The notes: generated from the letters alone by a model not told the origin. Positions 8,281-16,749 are shown, counted from the first letter of the stretch. The stretch is 64,000 nucleotides of DNA from Merdimmobilis hominis (GCF_016901855.1 NZ_JACJKY010000007.1:62001-126000), one strand, 5' to 3'. Made by a program: numbers and translations.

Positions 8281-9561
8281 TTATTCTTGTGTTTGTTTGA
8301 TTTTTCTGGCTTCCCAGTAAAAGCGTTTGTCGCACGCTTCGCCCATGGAAAATGTTTTTCTCGGAAGTGCACCGTCCACAATTACTGAAGGAAAGAGCTC
8401 CTCTTTTTTCATCGGCTCTAAGATGAATCCCAGTGTGTTCGGCTGTTCACTGAGCTTTAATACGACATCTTCGCCGTGAATATAGTCGACCTCGCCCGGC
8501 CGTTTCTTTAAATATTCATCCAAAAACGACTGTAAATCGCCGACTGCCAAGCTGTGGGCCGTTTCTGTGAGATAAACGGTGCGTTTTTCACCGTTTTGTA
8601 CAACGGTAAGCTTGTGAGCGCCCGGAACCGGTGTATCCGACGGGGAGAATGCGATTTCAAGCGCGTTTAACACCCTCTGCGGCTCGATATCAAACAGCAC
8701 ACGATGGATTGCCTCGAATTCGAGCGATTCGTCATACAGGTTTACGACTTCGACAAGCGCATACCGTGCCGGATGCTGAAGTGCTTCGTCCACACCGATG
8801 CGTTCTTTTAATTCAAGATATGCTTTTTTCGCAGTGGCAAGCGAGTGGTTGCCGTCACCAACTGCATACTGTAGCACCGGTGCGCCGGTGATGCCGTATT
8901 TCTTGAAAAATATTTCCTCGTCGGCAAGCGTTTCGAGTGCCGTGACAACACGCTGTTTTTGTGTATCATCCAATAAATAGCCGCGCAGATGACCGCTTTC
9001 CATCATGAGATCAAAGTCATACAGTTTATCCTGCGTCTGTGACCAGCTTTCAAGCGGTTCAATAATCGAACGGGAAGCGTCGTCAATGAGCAGCATCACG
9101 TGCGGCAGCTCGAGCGGCGCATTTTTGCGGATGCGGACGCGCGGCGGAATCCGTTCAAGCACGGTTCCTTCAGTTGCACGGACACGGCTGGTTGAACCTT
9201 GTGTGTACTGATACTCTTCCAAATCAATTTTTCCGATCAGACCTCTGCGGATTTTTCCGTTTTTTAAAGTACGCTCGGTATAAATGATTGCGTTTGGATA
9301 TGTCGAGAACAGTCCGGCATTCAAATAGTTTGTCATTGCGACGTTGATTGACATAATCCGTGCGTCGAAATCTGCCGTTTTAAAATCTGCTTCCGGAAAG
9401 ATCAGGTGCAGTGCAGACGGATGCTTTCCGACGAGTTCGCGTACCTCCGCCCAATACTGCGGTTCAGAAGTATATTGGTCACAGGCAACCACGCTGAAAG
9501 CGGAAGGATTTTCGCCGTTATAAAGCAAGATATCAGCAGGGGAAAATACAAATCGGTTCAT
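8281..9561 (-). CDS. DUF1015 family protein
   Basis: A 426-residue soluble protein of the DUF1015 family. Its characterised archaeal members (SerK) are ParB-fold kinases for free serine; bacterial members have no settled role. The diagnostic motif is AVGDGNHSLATAKKAYLE near residue 233. Other typical segments are the N-terminal FSPADILLYN and VACDQYTSEPQYW, and RGLIGKIDLEEYQYTQG with an S-x-S/R-A-T-E-G-T stretch that follows. It is 32 bases behind the zinc-ribbon membrane gene on the same strand and has no promoter of its own that I can see, so they likely form a unit. A serine-kinase role is only a possibility. Confidence 0.85.
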   Translation of the reverse strand: MNRFVFSPADILLYNGENPSAFSVVACDQYTSEPQYWAEVRELVGKHPSALHLIFPEADFKTADFDARIMSINVAMTNYLNAGLFSTYPNAIIYTERTLKNGKIRRGLIGKIDLEEYQYTQGSTSRVRATEGTVLERIPPRVRIRKNAPLELPHVMLLIDDASRSIIEPLESWSQTQDKLYDFDLMMESGHLRGYLLDDTQKQRVVTALETLADEEIFFKKYGITGAPVLQYAVGDGNHSLATAKKAYLELKERIGVDEALQHPARYALVEVVNLYDESLEFEAIHRVLFDIEPQRVLNALEIAFSPSDTPVPGAHKLTVVQNGEKRTVYLTETAHSLAVGDLQSFLDEYLKKRPGEVDYIHGEDVVLKLSEQPNTLGFILEPMKKEELFPSVIVDGALPRKTFSMGEACDKRFYWEARKIKQTQE

Positions 9562-9593
9562 AATAAAGAACAGCTCCTTGTCGTATGAAAAAA

Positions 9594-10190
9594 TTATAAT
9601 TCTCCGTTTAAGGTAATTTCAGATACAGCGTCGTTTACGAACGTGATGTAGACTTCGGCAGATTGATTGTTTTCGCCGTACCAGCCATAGGTATAATATG
9701 CTTCTCCCTGAACAGTAGTACCGTTATCCGCCAAAACACCGTCATCACCGATAATAGCACTGACATGTGCATACGACATTCCTTTTTTAATTTTCGCATA
9801 TTCCTCTGCACTGATTCCGCCTACATTCTGCGACTGCTGCGCGGAAGGCGTTTGTGATTCCTCCGGCACAGAAGGCGACGAGGGTGAAAACAAACGAAGC
9901 TGAGAAACAGTCAAAATGAAAAGAAAAACGGAAAGCACACAAAGAACGGTCAGCGAAATAATCAGCCCGGTGTGAAGCCGTCTGCGCGGAGGCATTTGCG
10001 GGGGCAGATGCATTTCATGCACAAAGCTGTTCGGCTGATCCTGCATGGTATCGTGACCGCACAAGCCGCAGAAACGTTCGCGAACAGGCGCGCCGCAATA
10101 CGGACAAACACGGCCCTCCTGCTGTGCAGGCGGTATATCAAACGATGCGTCCTGCGCTTCGTTTTGGGGTTCGTTCATATATTCATTCAT
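9594..10190 (-). CDS. Membrane-anchored zinc-ribbon protein with DUF3862/SmpA-like domain
   Basis: A 198-residue protein of three parts. An N-terminal zinc ribbon (CPYCGAPVRERFCGLCGHD, near 29-47) is followed by one transmembrane segment (near 75-97). After a Ser/Pro-rich linker comes an extracytoplasmic domain starting ISAEEYAKIKKGMSYAHVSAI, the helix-turn pattern of the DUF3862/SmpA-OmlA/BLIP-like fold. The ribbon would face the cytoplasm. The family is common in Firmicutes but its role is unknown. It has a good promoter (10288-10316) with a 90-base leader and probably drives the DUF1015 gene behind it. Confidence 0.75.
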   Translation of the reverse strand: MNEYMNEPQNEAQDASFDIPPAQQEGRVCPYCGAPVRERFCGLCGHDTMQDQPNSFVHEMHLPPQMPPRRRLHTGLIISLTVLCVLSVFLFILTVSQLRLFSPSSPSVPEESQTPSAQQSQNVGGISAEEYAKIKKGMSYAHVSAIIGDDGVLADNGTTVQGEAYYTYGWYGENNQSAEVYITFVNDAVSEITLNGEL

Positions 10191-10287
10191 GTAAAAACTC
10201 CTTGTGACTCATATACAGATGAAATGAATGGAAAATGGAAATCTGCAAAATATAACATTAAGATTTCAGAGAAAAATACTCAAAAAC

Positions 10288-10316
10288 ATTATACCGCAAA
10301 AAGTCGGACGTGTCAT
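10288..10316 (-). promoter_or_regulatory. Promoter of the zinc-ribbon/DUF1015 unit
   Basis: Minus strand ATGACA (10311-10316), 17-base spacer, TATAAT (10288-10293). It is divergent from the promoter at 10360. Confidence 0.6.
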
Positions 10317-10359
10317 TAAAAATATGAAAATTAAATAAAATTATGCCGAAGAAACACGC

Positions 10360-10388
10360 TTGTAATCGACATGCAAAAATGATAAAAT
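10360..10388 (+). promoter_or_regulatory. Promoter of the DUF1846 gene
   Basis: TTGTAA (10360-10365), 17-base spacer, TAAAAT (10383-10388), about 52 bases upstream of the chosen ATG. Confidence 0.6.
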
Positions 10389-10440
10389 AGACTGAATTGA
10401 AAAATAGCCGGTGTATGATAGGCGGAAAAGGATGGGAAAT

Positions 10441-11928
10441 ATGTCGAAAATCGGATTTGATAATGCATTGTACGTCCAAAAACAGGCGGAATATATCAGA
10501 AAACGAATTGAACAGTTTGACAACAAGCTGTATTTGGAGTTTGGCGGAAAGCTGTTTGATGATTTTCATGCATCACGCGTGCTTCCGGGATTTGATCCGA
10601 GTGCAAAAGTAAAACTGCTGATGGAATTTAAGGACAGCGCGGAAATCATCTTCTGTATCAATGCAGGAGACATTGAAAAGAAAAAGATTCGTGCAGACTT
10701 TGGTATTACGTATGATCTTGACTTGCTGCGCGTTATCGACAATCTGCGCGGTATGGGTTTGCTTGTGAGCAGCGTCGTCATCACACGCTACAGTGATCAG
10801 CCGGCAGCAGACAGCTTTAAACAAAAACTCGAATCCCGCGGACTGCGCACCTATCTGCACCGTTCCACACCGGGATATCCGACTGAGGTCGATTTGATTG
10901 TAAGCGATGAGGGATTCGGTGCAAACCCGTATATTGAAACAACAAAACCGCTCGTTGTTGTCACAGCACCGGGTCCGTGCAGCGGCAAGCTGGCAACCTG
11001 TTTGTCGCAGCTTTACCATGAATACAGAAACGATGTTCATGCAGGCTACGCAAAATTTGAAACATTCCCGATTTGGAATATTCCGCTGAAACATCCGGTG
11101 AATCTGGCGTATGAAGCGGCTACTGCTGACTTAAAAGACGTCAACATGATCGACCCGTTCCATTTGGAAGCATACGGCAAAACAGCCGTCAACTATAACC
11201 GTGACATCGAGGTATTCCCGATTGTGCGTGCAATTCTCGAGCGCATTACCGGCAGAGATGATATTTATCGTTCTCCGACCGATATGGGTGTCAATATGGC
11301 TGGCTTTGCAATCTGTGATGACGCAGTTGTTTCGGAAGCTGCAAAACAGGAGATTCTGCGCCGCCGTTATAAAGCGCTTTGTGATGTGCGTCAGGGACTT
11401 GCTGACGAGGAAACAGCAGGCCGTATTGAACTGATCTTAAAACAGCTGTCGATCAGCGCAAAAGATCGTCCGGTCATTGCTGCGGCAAACGAAAAGAGCA
11501 AAGAGAGCGGTGTTCCGGTCATGGCGATCATGCTGTCTGACGGCAAGATTGTCACAGGCAAGCAGTCGAACCTCATGACATCAGCTGCAGCTGCTGTGTT
11601 AAACTGTATCAAGGTGCTCGCACGCCTGCCCGATGAACTGCATTTGATTTCCCCGAACGTCATTGAACCGATTATTGATTTAAAAGGAAATGTCCTGCGT
11701 ATGAAGCAGACGGTTTTGAGTTTAGAAGAAGTGCTGCTTGCACTTGCTGTTAGTGCTGCCTCCAATGAAATCGTAGCATTTGCGATGTCAAAACTTCCGG
11801 CTCTTGCAGGATGCGAGGCGCATTGCTCGCGTATGATCGGACAGGACGATGACTCGGCGCTTAAAAAATTGCAGGTCAACTTAACCTGCGAGCCGCATTT
11901 CCCGACAAAAGATCTGTTCTATCAATAA
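10441..11928 (+). CDS. DUF1846 domain-containing protein
   Basis: A 495-residue soluble protein of the DUF1846 family, a well-conserved Firmicutes/Actinobacteria protein of solved structure but unassigned reaction. The N-terminus MSKIGFDNALYVQKQAEYI, the VLPGFDPSAKVKLLMEF segment and TAPGPCSGKLATCLSQLYHE are typical. I start at the ATG at 10441 because AAAAGGATGGG precedes it at the right distance and homologues start with this sequence. In-frame ATGs at 10411 and 10432 are upstream but lack a ribosome site. Single-gene unit with promoter 10360-10388 and terminator 11951-11979. Confidence 0.88.
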   Translation: MSKIGFDNALYVQKQAEYIRKRIEQFDNKLYLEFGGKLFDDFHASRVLPGFDPSAKVKLLMEFKDSAEIIFCINAGDIEKKKIRADFGITYDLDLLRVIDNLRGMGLLVSSVVITRYSDQPAADSFKQKLESRGLRTYLHRSTPGYPTEVDLIVSDEGFGANPYIETTKPLVVVTAPGPCSGKLATCLSQLYHEYRNDVHAGYAKFETFPIWNIPLKHPVNLAYEAATADLKDVNMIDPFHLEAYGKTAVNYNRDIEVFPIVRAILERITGRDDIYRSPTDMGVNMAGFAICDDAVVSEAAKQEILRRRYKALCDVRQGLADEETAGRIELILKQLSISAKDRPVIAAANEKSKESGVPVMAIMLSDGKIVTGKQSNLMTSAAAAVLNCIKVLARLPDELHLISPNVIEPIIDLKGNVLRMKQTVLSLEEVLLALAVSAASNEIVAFAMSKLPALAGCEAHCSRMIGQDDDSALKKLQVNLTCEPHFPTKDLFYQ

Positions 11929-11950
11929 AAAGCAGACACAGTCTGTAAAA

Positions 11951-11979
11951 ACGGGCGAACCGATGACCGGTTCGCCCGT
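11951..11979 (+). terminator. Terminator after the DUF1846 gene
   Basis: ACGGGCGAACCG (11951-11962) pairs perfectly with CGGTTCGCCCGT (11968-11979), followed by TTTTG. Confidence 0.85.
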
Positions 11980-12005
11980 TTTGTTCACAGAATATGCTTG
12001 AACTA

Positions 12006-12034
12006 TTTACAGGAATCCATTATCATGATATGAT
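12006..12034 (+). promoter_or_regulatory. Promoter of the small membrane protein-GNAT-lon-engB run
   Basis: TTTACA (12006-12011), 17-base spacer, TATGAT (12029-12034). The four following plus-strand genes have no terminator between them. Confidence 0.55.
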
Positions 12035-12064
12035 AAACAAGATTATATCAAAAGGAAAGATACA

Positions 12065-12166
12065 ATGAAAAAGCGTACAGTACAACTTGCTGCCGGAATT
12101 ATGGCGGGTATCATGCTGCTCGGCAGTGTTGCCGGCGTTTTGATCATGGTTGTTTTTGGGGTATAG
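12065..12166 (+). CDS. 33-residue single-pass membrane protein
   Basis: A short frame with a good ribosome site (AAAGGAAAG, 6 bases from the ATG) and a promoter directly upstream. It encodes MKKRTVQLAAGIMAGIMLLG and then SVAGVLIMVVFGV. This is a positively charged N-terminus followed by one hydrophobic helix filling the rest, so it is probably anchored with the N-terminus inside. Its layout resembles the 31-residue stressosome-associated protein Prli42 of Firmicutes, but sequence this short cannot prove it. It is followed 18 bases later by the GNAT gene. The ribosome site, the codon pattern and the use of essentially all space between promoter and next gene argue it is real. Confidence 0.6.
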   Translation: MKKRTVQLAAGIMAGIMLLGSVAGVLIMVVFGV

Positions 12167-12184
12167 TTTTTGGAGGGTTATTTT

Positions 12185-12640
12185 ATGAATTACGAAATTC
12201 GCAAAGCAAATCCGTCGGATGCAAAGGCTATTTTTTCGATGATTTGTGAGCTTGCAGAATATGAAAAAATGACAAATGATGTGATCGGTACTGCCGAAAT
12301 GCTTTATGATCACCTTGAAAAAGAGCAGGTGTTTGCGTTTTTGCTGGAAGCGGACGGCACACCGGTCGGCTTTGCACTTTATTTTTACAACTACTCGACG
12401 TTTAAAGGACGCAGAGGATTATATCTTGAAGATTTGTACATCAAACCACAACACCGCAAAGGCGGATACGGCAAAAAGCTTTTAGAAACGCTGATTGCCA
12501 CTGCAAAAGCGGAGCACTGCGGCCGAATGGAATGGAGCTGCCTGAATTGGAACGAGCCGTCCATTGCATTTTACCGCCATATGGGTGCAAAACCGATGGA
12601 TGAATGGACAGTCTGGCGCTTGGATGAGAGCCAGTTTTAA
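12185..12640 (+). CDS. GNAT acetyltransferase, diamine acetyltransferase-like
   Basis: A 151-residue GNAT protein. The opening YEIRKANPSDAKAIFSMICE, LEDLYIKPQHRKGGYGKKLL (acetyl-CoA loop, near residues 82-101) and LNWNEPSIAFYRHMGAKPMDEW at the C-terminus match the spermidine/spermine N1-acetyltransferase-like branch (YYE-motif GNATs). These acetylate polyamines, thialysine or similar amines. I start at the ATG at 12185, eight bases after GGAGG. An in-frame TTG at 12170 lies before that ribosome site and is rejected. Substrate is inferred from family only. Confidence 0.85.
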   Translation: MNYEIRKANPSDAKAIFSMICELAEYEKMTNDVIGTAEMLYDHLEKEQVFAFLLEADGTPVGFALYFYNYSTFKGRRGLYLEDLYIKPQHRKGGYGKKLLETLIATAKAEHCGRMEWSCLNWNEPSIAFYRHMGAKPMDEWTVWRLDESQF

Positions 12641-12671
12641 GAAATGTTTGAAATAAAGAAAGGGAAAAGGA

Positions 12672-15089
12672 ATGGATCAAGAGAGAAACAGCAGATCTGT
12701 CCAGGCAATGCCAACACTCGCACTGCGGGGACTGGTGGCGTTTCCGGATGTGACCATGCACTTTGATGTGAAACGGCCGAAGTCAATCCTTGCGATTAAA
12801 GCGGCAATGGATCTGCAAAGAGAGCTATTTATTGTAACACAGGAAAATATCGAAGCAGAGGACCCGAATGAAGAGGATTTGTATCAGATCGGCGTCGTCT
12901 GCACCATCAAACAGCTGTTGAAAACAGATGAAAGCACGATTCGTGTACTCATCGAGGGAAAATATCGTGCAAAGCTTGTAAGTGTATTGAGCACAGAGCC
13001 GTTCTTGCTTTGTGATATCCGCAAAATGCCGAAAACATCGCGCAAAAAGCACACAGCCGAGGAAATGGAAGGGCTGATGCGTTTGGTGAAAACGATGTTC
13101 GGACAGTACTGTGCGGCGCTTCCGAATGTGTCGCGCGATATTGTTTCGCGTGCCATGGCAAAAGAAACGCCCGAAGAATTGTTCACAGCGATTGTCCCGA
13201 ATCTGCTGTGTGCATATGAGGATAAACAGGTGCTTTTGGAGCAGACCGGTGCATACGCAAGTTTAGAAGCGCTCGCTGAGGTGCTCGATCACGAATGCAC
13301 ATTGCTTGAGATTGAGCACGATATCTTTGAAAAAGTCAAAGAGAAAATGGACAGAAATCAGCGCGACTACTTTTTAAGAGAGCAGATGCGTGTCATCCAG
13401 GAGGAACTCGGCGAAGGCGCGGAGCTGCCGCAGGAAGAAGCTGCAGAATTCGAAGAAAAAATCCGTGCGATCAAAAATATCTCGGACGAATCGCGTGAAA
13501 AGCTGTTAAAAGAATGCGAGCGGTTGAATCGGCTGCCGATGCAGTCGCAGGAAGCGAATGTGATTCAGTCGTATCTTGAGGTGTGCCTTGATCTGCCGTG
13601 GGATACGTACACCACCGATGTGCTTGACATCAAAAAGGCAAGCGCACAGCTTGAGGCAGATCATTACGGTTTGGAAAAAGTCAAAGAGCGTATTCTTGAA
13701 TTGCTCGCCGTGCGTGCACTTGCACCTGATTTAAAAGGACAGATCATTTGTCTGGTGGGCCCGCCGGGTGTCGGTAAAACATCGATCGCCGCATCGGTTG
13801 CAAAAGCGCTCGGCCGTCGTTATGTGCGGGTATCTTTGGGCGGTGTAACCGATGAAAGCGAAATCCGCGGTCACCGGAAAACATACCTGGGCTCCATGCC
13901 CGGACGTATTATCAATGCGTTCCGTCAGGCAAAAACGTACAACCCGCTCGTTTTGTTCGATGAGATTGATAAACTCGGAAACGACTATCGCGGCGATCCG
14001 GCGGCGGCAATGCTTGAAACGCTCGATCCGGAGCAAAATGTGGCGTTTGTCGACCGTTATGTTGAAATTCCGTTTGATTTAAGCCGTGCATTGTTCATCA
14101 CAACAGCAAACAGCCTGCAGGGAATTCCCGGTCCGCTGCGCGACCGTATGGAAATCATCGAGCTGCCGAGCTATACGAGAGAGGAAAAATTCCAGATTGC
14201 AAAACGCCATCTTGTGAAAAAACAGGTTGAGAAAAACGGACTCACCTCCCGTATGATTTCGGTACGCGACGACGCGCTGTATGAAATTGTGGATGGGTAT
14301 ACCAAGGAAGCCGGCGTTCGTACACTAGAGCGTCAGATCGGTGCGGTTTGCCGCAAGGCTGCAAAAATGATCGTGTCGGGCGAGAAAAAGCGCGTGACCG
14401 TGACGAAACCGTCGCTTGAATCGCTGCTCGGTCCGGCGAAATTCCGTCGTCCCGATGCCATTTGTGAAGATCAGGTGGGCGTTGTCGGTGGTCTTGCATG
14501 GACAAGTGTCGGCGGTGAAATGCTCGAGATTGAATGTGCAGTCATGGAAGGAAACGGGAAAATCAAGCTGACCGGCAGTTTGGGCGACGTGATGAAGGAA
14601 TCAGCTGAAATCGCAGTAAGCTATGTGCGCACCGTCGCAAAACAATATGGCATCAGCGAAGACTTTTACAAGACAAAAGATCTTCATATTCATGCACCGG
14701 AGGGCGCTGTGCCGAAAGACGGCCCGTCCGCAGGTGTCACAATGGTGACAGCACTTGTTTCCGCACTGTCTAAAATGCCGGTACGCGGCGATGTGGCAAT
14801 GACCGGCGAGATTTCGCTGCGTGGACGTGTGATGCCGATTGGCGGTTTGCGTGAAAAATCAATGGCAGCATATCGCGAGAATAAAAAAATTGTCGTCATT
14901 CCGTATGAGAATGCACCCGACCTGCACGAAGTGGATGCTGTTGTCAAAGAGGCAATCACCTTTATGCCGGTGAAAACGATCCGCGAAGTGCTCGATATCG
15001 CGCTGATTAAAGCAAAGCATGCCGATCAGCAGTCTGAGGTATGGGCAGAGAGCGAGCCGACGTGTGAGCCGGCTTCGGTACGCATTTGA
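12672..15089 (+). CDS. lon: ATP-dependent protease Lon
   Basis: An 805-residue hexameric cytoplasmic protease that degrades damaged and regulatory proteins. It has the N-terminal LON substrate domain (about 10-200, PTLALRGLVAFPDVTMHF), a coiled-coil middle with MDRNQRDYFLREQMRVIQEE, Walker A GPPGVGKTS (near 363), Walker B LVLFDEIDKLG, and the C-terminal Ser-Lys protease with PKDGPSAGVTM (catalytic Ser near 687; Lys in LREKSMAAYREN near 730). Length is standard for LonA. It overlaps nothing; engB begins 14 bases after its stop, as in Bacillus where lon and ysxC are neighbours. Confidence 0.97.
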   Translation: MDQERNSRSVQAMPTLALRGLVAFPDVTMHFDVKRPKSILAIKAAMDLQRELFIVTQENIEAEDPNEEDLYQIGVVCTIKQLLKTDESTIRVLIEGKYRAKLVSVLSTEPFLLCDIRKMPKTSRKKHTAEEMEGLMRLVKTMFGQYCAALPNVSRDIVSRAMAKETPEELFTAIVPNLLCAYEDKQVLLEQTGAYASLEALAEVLDHECTLLEIEHDIFEKVKEKMDRNQRDYFLREQMRVIQEELGEGAELPQEEAAEFEEKIRAIKNISDESREKLLKECERLNRLPMQSQEANVIQSYLEVCLDLPWDTYTTDVLDIKKASAQLEADHYGLEKVKERILELLAVRALAPDLKGQIICLVGPPGVGKTSIAASVAKALGRRYVRVSLGGVTDESEIRGHRKTYLGSMPGRIINAFRQAKTYNPLVLFDEIDKLGNDYRGDPAAAMLETLDPEQNVAFVDRYVEIPFDLSRALFITTANSLQGIPGPLRDRMEIIELPSYTREEKFQIAKRHLVKKQVEKNGLTSRMISVRDDALYEIVDGYTKEAGVRTLERQIGAVCRKAAKMIVSGEKKRVTVTKPSLESLLGPAKFRRPDAICEDQVGVVGGLAWTSVGGEMLEIECAVMEGNGKIKLTGSLGDVMKESAEIAVSYVRTVAKQYGISEDFYKTKDLHIHAPEGAVPKDGPSAGVTMVTALVSALSKMPVRGDVAMTGEISLRGRVMPIGGLREKSMAAYRENKKIVVIPYENAPDLHEVDAVVKEAITFMPVKTIREVLDIALIKAKHADQQSEVWAESEPTCEPASVRI

Positions 15090-15103
15090 AAAGGGGGAGT
15101 TTG

Positions 15104-15718
15104 ATGAATTATAATCGTGCACAGTTTTTGTGCTCCTATGGTATTTCGTCACAGATTCCGCCGTCCGATCGGATTGAAATTGCGTTTGCAGGACGTTCAA
15201 ATGTCGGAAAATCAACTGCCATCAACAAGATTTTTTCCCGCAAAAACTTGGCGCGCGTGAGTGCTGTGCCGGGAAAAACGGCAACGATCAATTTTTACGG
15301 CGTGGAAAATATCCATTTTGTCGATCTTCCGGGATACGGCTATGCAAAAGTTGCAAAAACGGAAAAGCATCGCTGGTCGGAACTCATTGAAGGCTATTTT
15401 GCACAGGACAGAAACTTGTATCTTGTGATGCAGCTTGTTGATATGCGTCATCCTGCAACAGCACTTGACGTGCAGATGGTTGATTTTTTGATCACAAATG
15501 AAATTCCGTTTATTGTTCTGCTGACAAAGAGTGATAAACTCAATAAAACACAGCGCACAGAACGGCTGCGGCTGATCCGCGAGGAATTGCCGTGCGGCGA
15601 TCAGCTTACAATCATTCCGTTTTCGGGTGAAACAGGCGAGGGTGTGGACGAGGTTCATGCCATCATCGAAGAAATTGCCCTGCAGGAATGTACATCAAAT
15701 GAATCGATAGAAAAATGA
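15104..15718 (+). CDS. engB: Ribosome biogenesis GTPase EngB/YsxC
   Basis: A 204-residue essential GTPase needed for 50S subunit maturation. G motifs in order are G1 GRSNVGKST (near 30), G2 around PGKTATINFY, G3 DLPGYGYAKV (near 74), G4 LLTKSDKL (near 143), and G5 PFSGETGEG. I start at the ATG at 15104 because AAAGGGGGAG precedes it by 5-6 bases; a TTG at 15086 would overlap lon. It is transcribed with lon and closed by the terminator at 15719-15757. Confidence 0.95.
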   Translation: MNYNRAQFLCSYGISSQIPPSDRIEIAFAGRSNVGKSTAINKIFSRKNLARVSAVPGKTATINFYGVENIHFVDLPGYGYAKVAKTEKHRWSELIEGYFAQDRNLYLVMQLVDMRHPATALDVQMVDFLITNEIPFIVLLTKSDKLNKTQRTERLRLIREELPCGDQLTIIPFSGETGEGVDEVHAIIEEIALQECTSNESIEK

Positions 15719-15757
15719 AAAACACCTCCGAATCAGTCTGTGGTTCGGGGGTGTTTT
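15719..15757 (+). terminator. Terminator of the lon-engB unit
   Basis: AAAACACCTCCGAA (15719-15732) pairs with TTCGGGGGTGTTTT (15744-15757) directly after the engB stop. Confidence 0.85.
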
Positions 15758-15775
15758 GCTATAGAAATGAAAAAA

Positions 15776-15813
15776 CAGACAAATATAAGGCTTTTGATGC
15801 CCTATATTGTCTG
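15776..15813 (-). terminator. Terminator of the isochorismatase-like gene
   Basis: On the minus strand CAGACAATATAGGGC pairs with GCCTTATATTTGTCTG (small bulge), followed by TTTTTTC. It lies about 80 bases after the stop of the gene at 15892-16407. Confidence 0.7.
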
Positions 15814-15824
15814 CCTTTTAAACT

Positions 15825-15877
15825 GCCATTCCGTTTTGGTCAAAGAGGAGAAAAAGCTGATAGCAATAAGGAATGGC
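15825..15877. repeat. Inverted repeat of unknown role
   Basis: GCCATTCC (15825-15832) and GGAATGGC (15870-15877) are perfectly complementary across a 37-base purine-rich spacer. It lies between two convergent genes and their terminators, in the 3' untranslated part of the minus-strand transcript. I recognise no RNA family. Confidence 0.5.
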
Positions 15878-15891
15878 GAAGAAGTACGCAA

Positions 15892-16407
15892 TTATAAAAT
15901 AGAAACCTGACACATCTTCATCGCGTTTAATGCGTTTTCATGGCTTTGCGGTGTGACGCCGGCGCAGCAGCTTGCGTCGACGGTCACCTTTGTTTCCGAT
16001 AAAAACGATTTAATCATTAACGCATTGGAAATGACGCAGATATCCGTGCATAAACCGACCAGCTCTACTTCATCAGGACGGAGTTTGCAAAGATATTTCG
16101 CAAGTGCCACAGAGGCAAATGTGCTTTTTTCAAAAACGACACTGTCACCAACCAGTGCGGCAATCGGTTCACACAGCTCAAAGCCGCCTGTTCCTTTGAC
16201 ACAGTGCACAACCGGGAGCAGAGTCCCTTCCTGTGTGCGCAGATAATCAGGGGTATGTGTATCCTGTGTAAATACGACCTGGACACCGTGTTCTTTGGCG
16301 TGACGAATTTTTTGCGCAACGCGCGAAACGATTTTTTCCGCTTCTCTTGTGCCGAGTGCACCGTCAACAAAATCGTTCTGCATATCAATAACGACAAGGA
16401 CTTTCAT
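15892..16407 (-). CDS. Isochorismatase-like cysteine hydrolase (nicotinamidase-like)
   Basis: A 171-residue enzyme of the isochorismatase-like fold. The catalytic triad is visible as Asp in VVIDMQNDFVDG (near residue 8), Lys in VVHCVKGTGGFEL (near 70), and nucleophile Cys in VELVGLCTDICVISNAL (near 125, cis-peptide before it). Nicotinamidase/pyrazinamidase-like members convert nicotinamide to nicotinate in NAD salvage; other members use different amides, and the metal-ligand Asp-His set is not fully clear here. I start at the ATG at 16407, nine bases after AAAGGAG; an upstream TTG frame has no ribosome site. Promoter 16433-16461, terminator 15776-15813. Confidence 0.85.
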   Translation of the reverse strand: MKVLVVIDMQNDFVDGALGTREAEKIVSRVAQKIRHAKEHGVQVVFTQDTHTPDYLRTQEGTLLPVVHCVKGTGGFELCEPIAALVGDSVVFEKSTFASVALAKYLCKLRPDEVELVGLCTDICVISNALMIKSFLSETKVTVDASCCAGVTPQSHENALNAMKMCQVSIL

Positions 16408-16432
16408 GGAACCCACTCCTTTCATTGTTCTT

Positions 16433-16461
16433 ATAGTAACACGATTTTTATAACTTTGCAA
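16433..16461 (-). promoter_or_regulatory. Promoter of the isochorismatase-like gene
   Basis: Minus strand TTGCAA (16456-16461), 17-base spacer, TACTAT (16433-16438). Divergent from the tRNA-Val promoter 20 bases away. Confidence 0.6.
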
Positions 16462-16480
16462 TATTTTTTTGAAAAAATGC

Positions 16481-16509
16481 TTGACTCCTGACTGAAACTG
16501 TGGTATTAT
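16481..16509 (+). promoter_or_regulatory. Promoter of tRNA-Val(GAC)
   Basis: TTGACT (16481-16486), 17-base spacer ending TGTGG, TATTAT (16504-16509), 18 bases before the tRNA. Confidence 0.75.
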
Positions 16510-16526
16510 ATACGAGCAACAGAAAT

Positions 16527-16603
16527 GAGGGCATAGCTCAGCTGGTTAGAGTACTTGCTTGACATGCAAGGGGTCGGTGGTTCGAGTCCACTTGTCCTCA
16601 CCA
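16527..16603 (+). tRNA. tRNA-Val (anticodon GAC)
   Basis: A 77-base cloverleaf. The acceptor GAGGGCA/TGTCCTC, anticodon arm CTTGC-TTGACAT-GCAAG (anticodon GAC, reading GUC/GUU), and T arm GGTGG-TTCGAGT-CCACT are all well paired. CCA is encoded. Single tRNA unit with promoter and terminators. Confidence 0.95.
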
Positions 16604-16606
16604 AAC

Positions 16607-16635
16607 AAGGAGATGTATTAACAATACATCTCCTT
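16607..16635 (+). terminator. Terminator after tRNA-Val(GAC)
   Basis: AAGGAGATGTATT (16607-16619) pairs with AATACATCTCCTT (16623-16635), followed by TTCTTTTTT. Confidence 0.85.
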
Positions 16636-16662
16636 TTCTTTTTTAAAAAATCATTATTTTTT

Positions 16663-16691
16663 CAGCCGAACGGGATGATCCTGTTCGGCTG
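16663..16691 (+). terminator. Second plus-strand terminator after tRNA-Val(GAC)
   Basis: CAGCCGAAC (16663-16671) pairs with GTTCGGCTG (16683-16691), followed by TTTTTG. Only the plus strand has a T tract. Confidence 0.65.
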
Positions 16692-16749
16692 TTTTTGATG
16701 GGTTTATAGTATCATCGGAAAAATGCAAAGGTCGAAAAATATAAAAAAA

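Noticed and set aside
10411-10440. Upstream start for the DUF1846 gene
   Set aside because: The ATGs at 10411 and 10432 lack a ribosome site. AAAAGGATGGG points to 10441, where the family's usual N-terminus begins.
15715-15897. Sixty-residue frame after engB
   Set aside because: It overlaps the engB stop and two terminators, has no ribosome site and no recognisable sequence.
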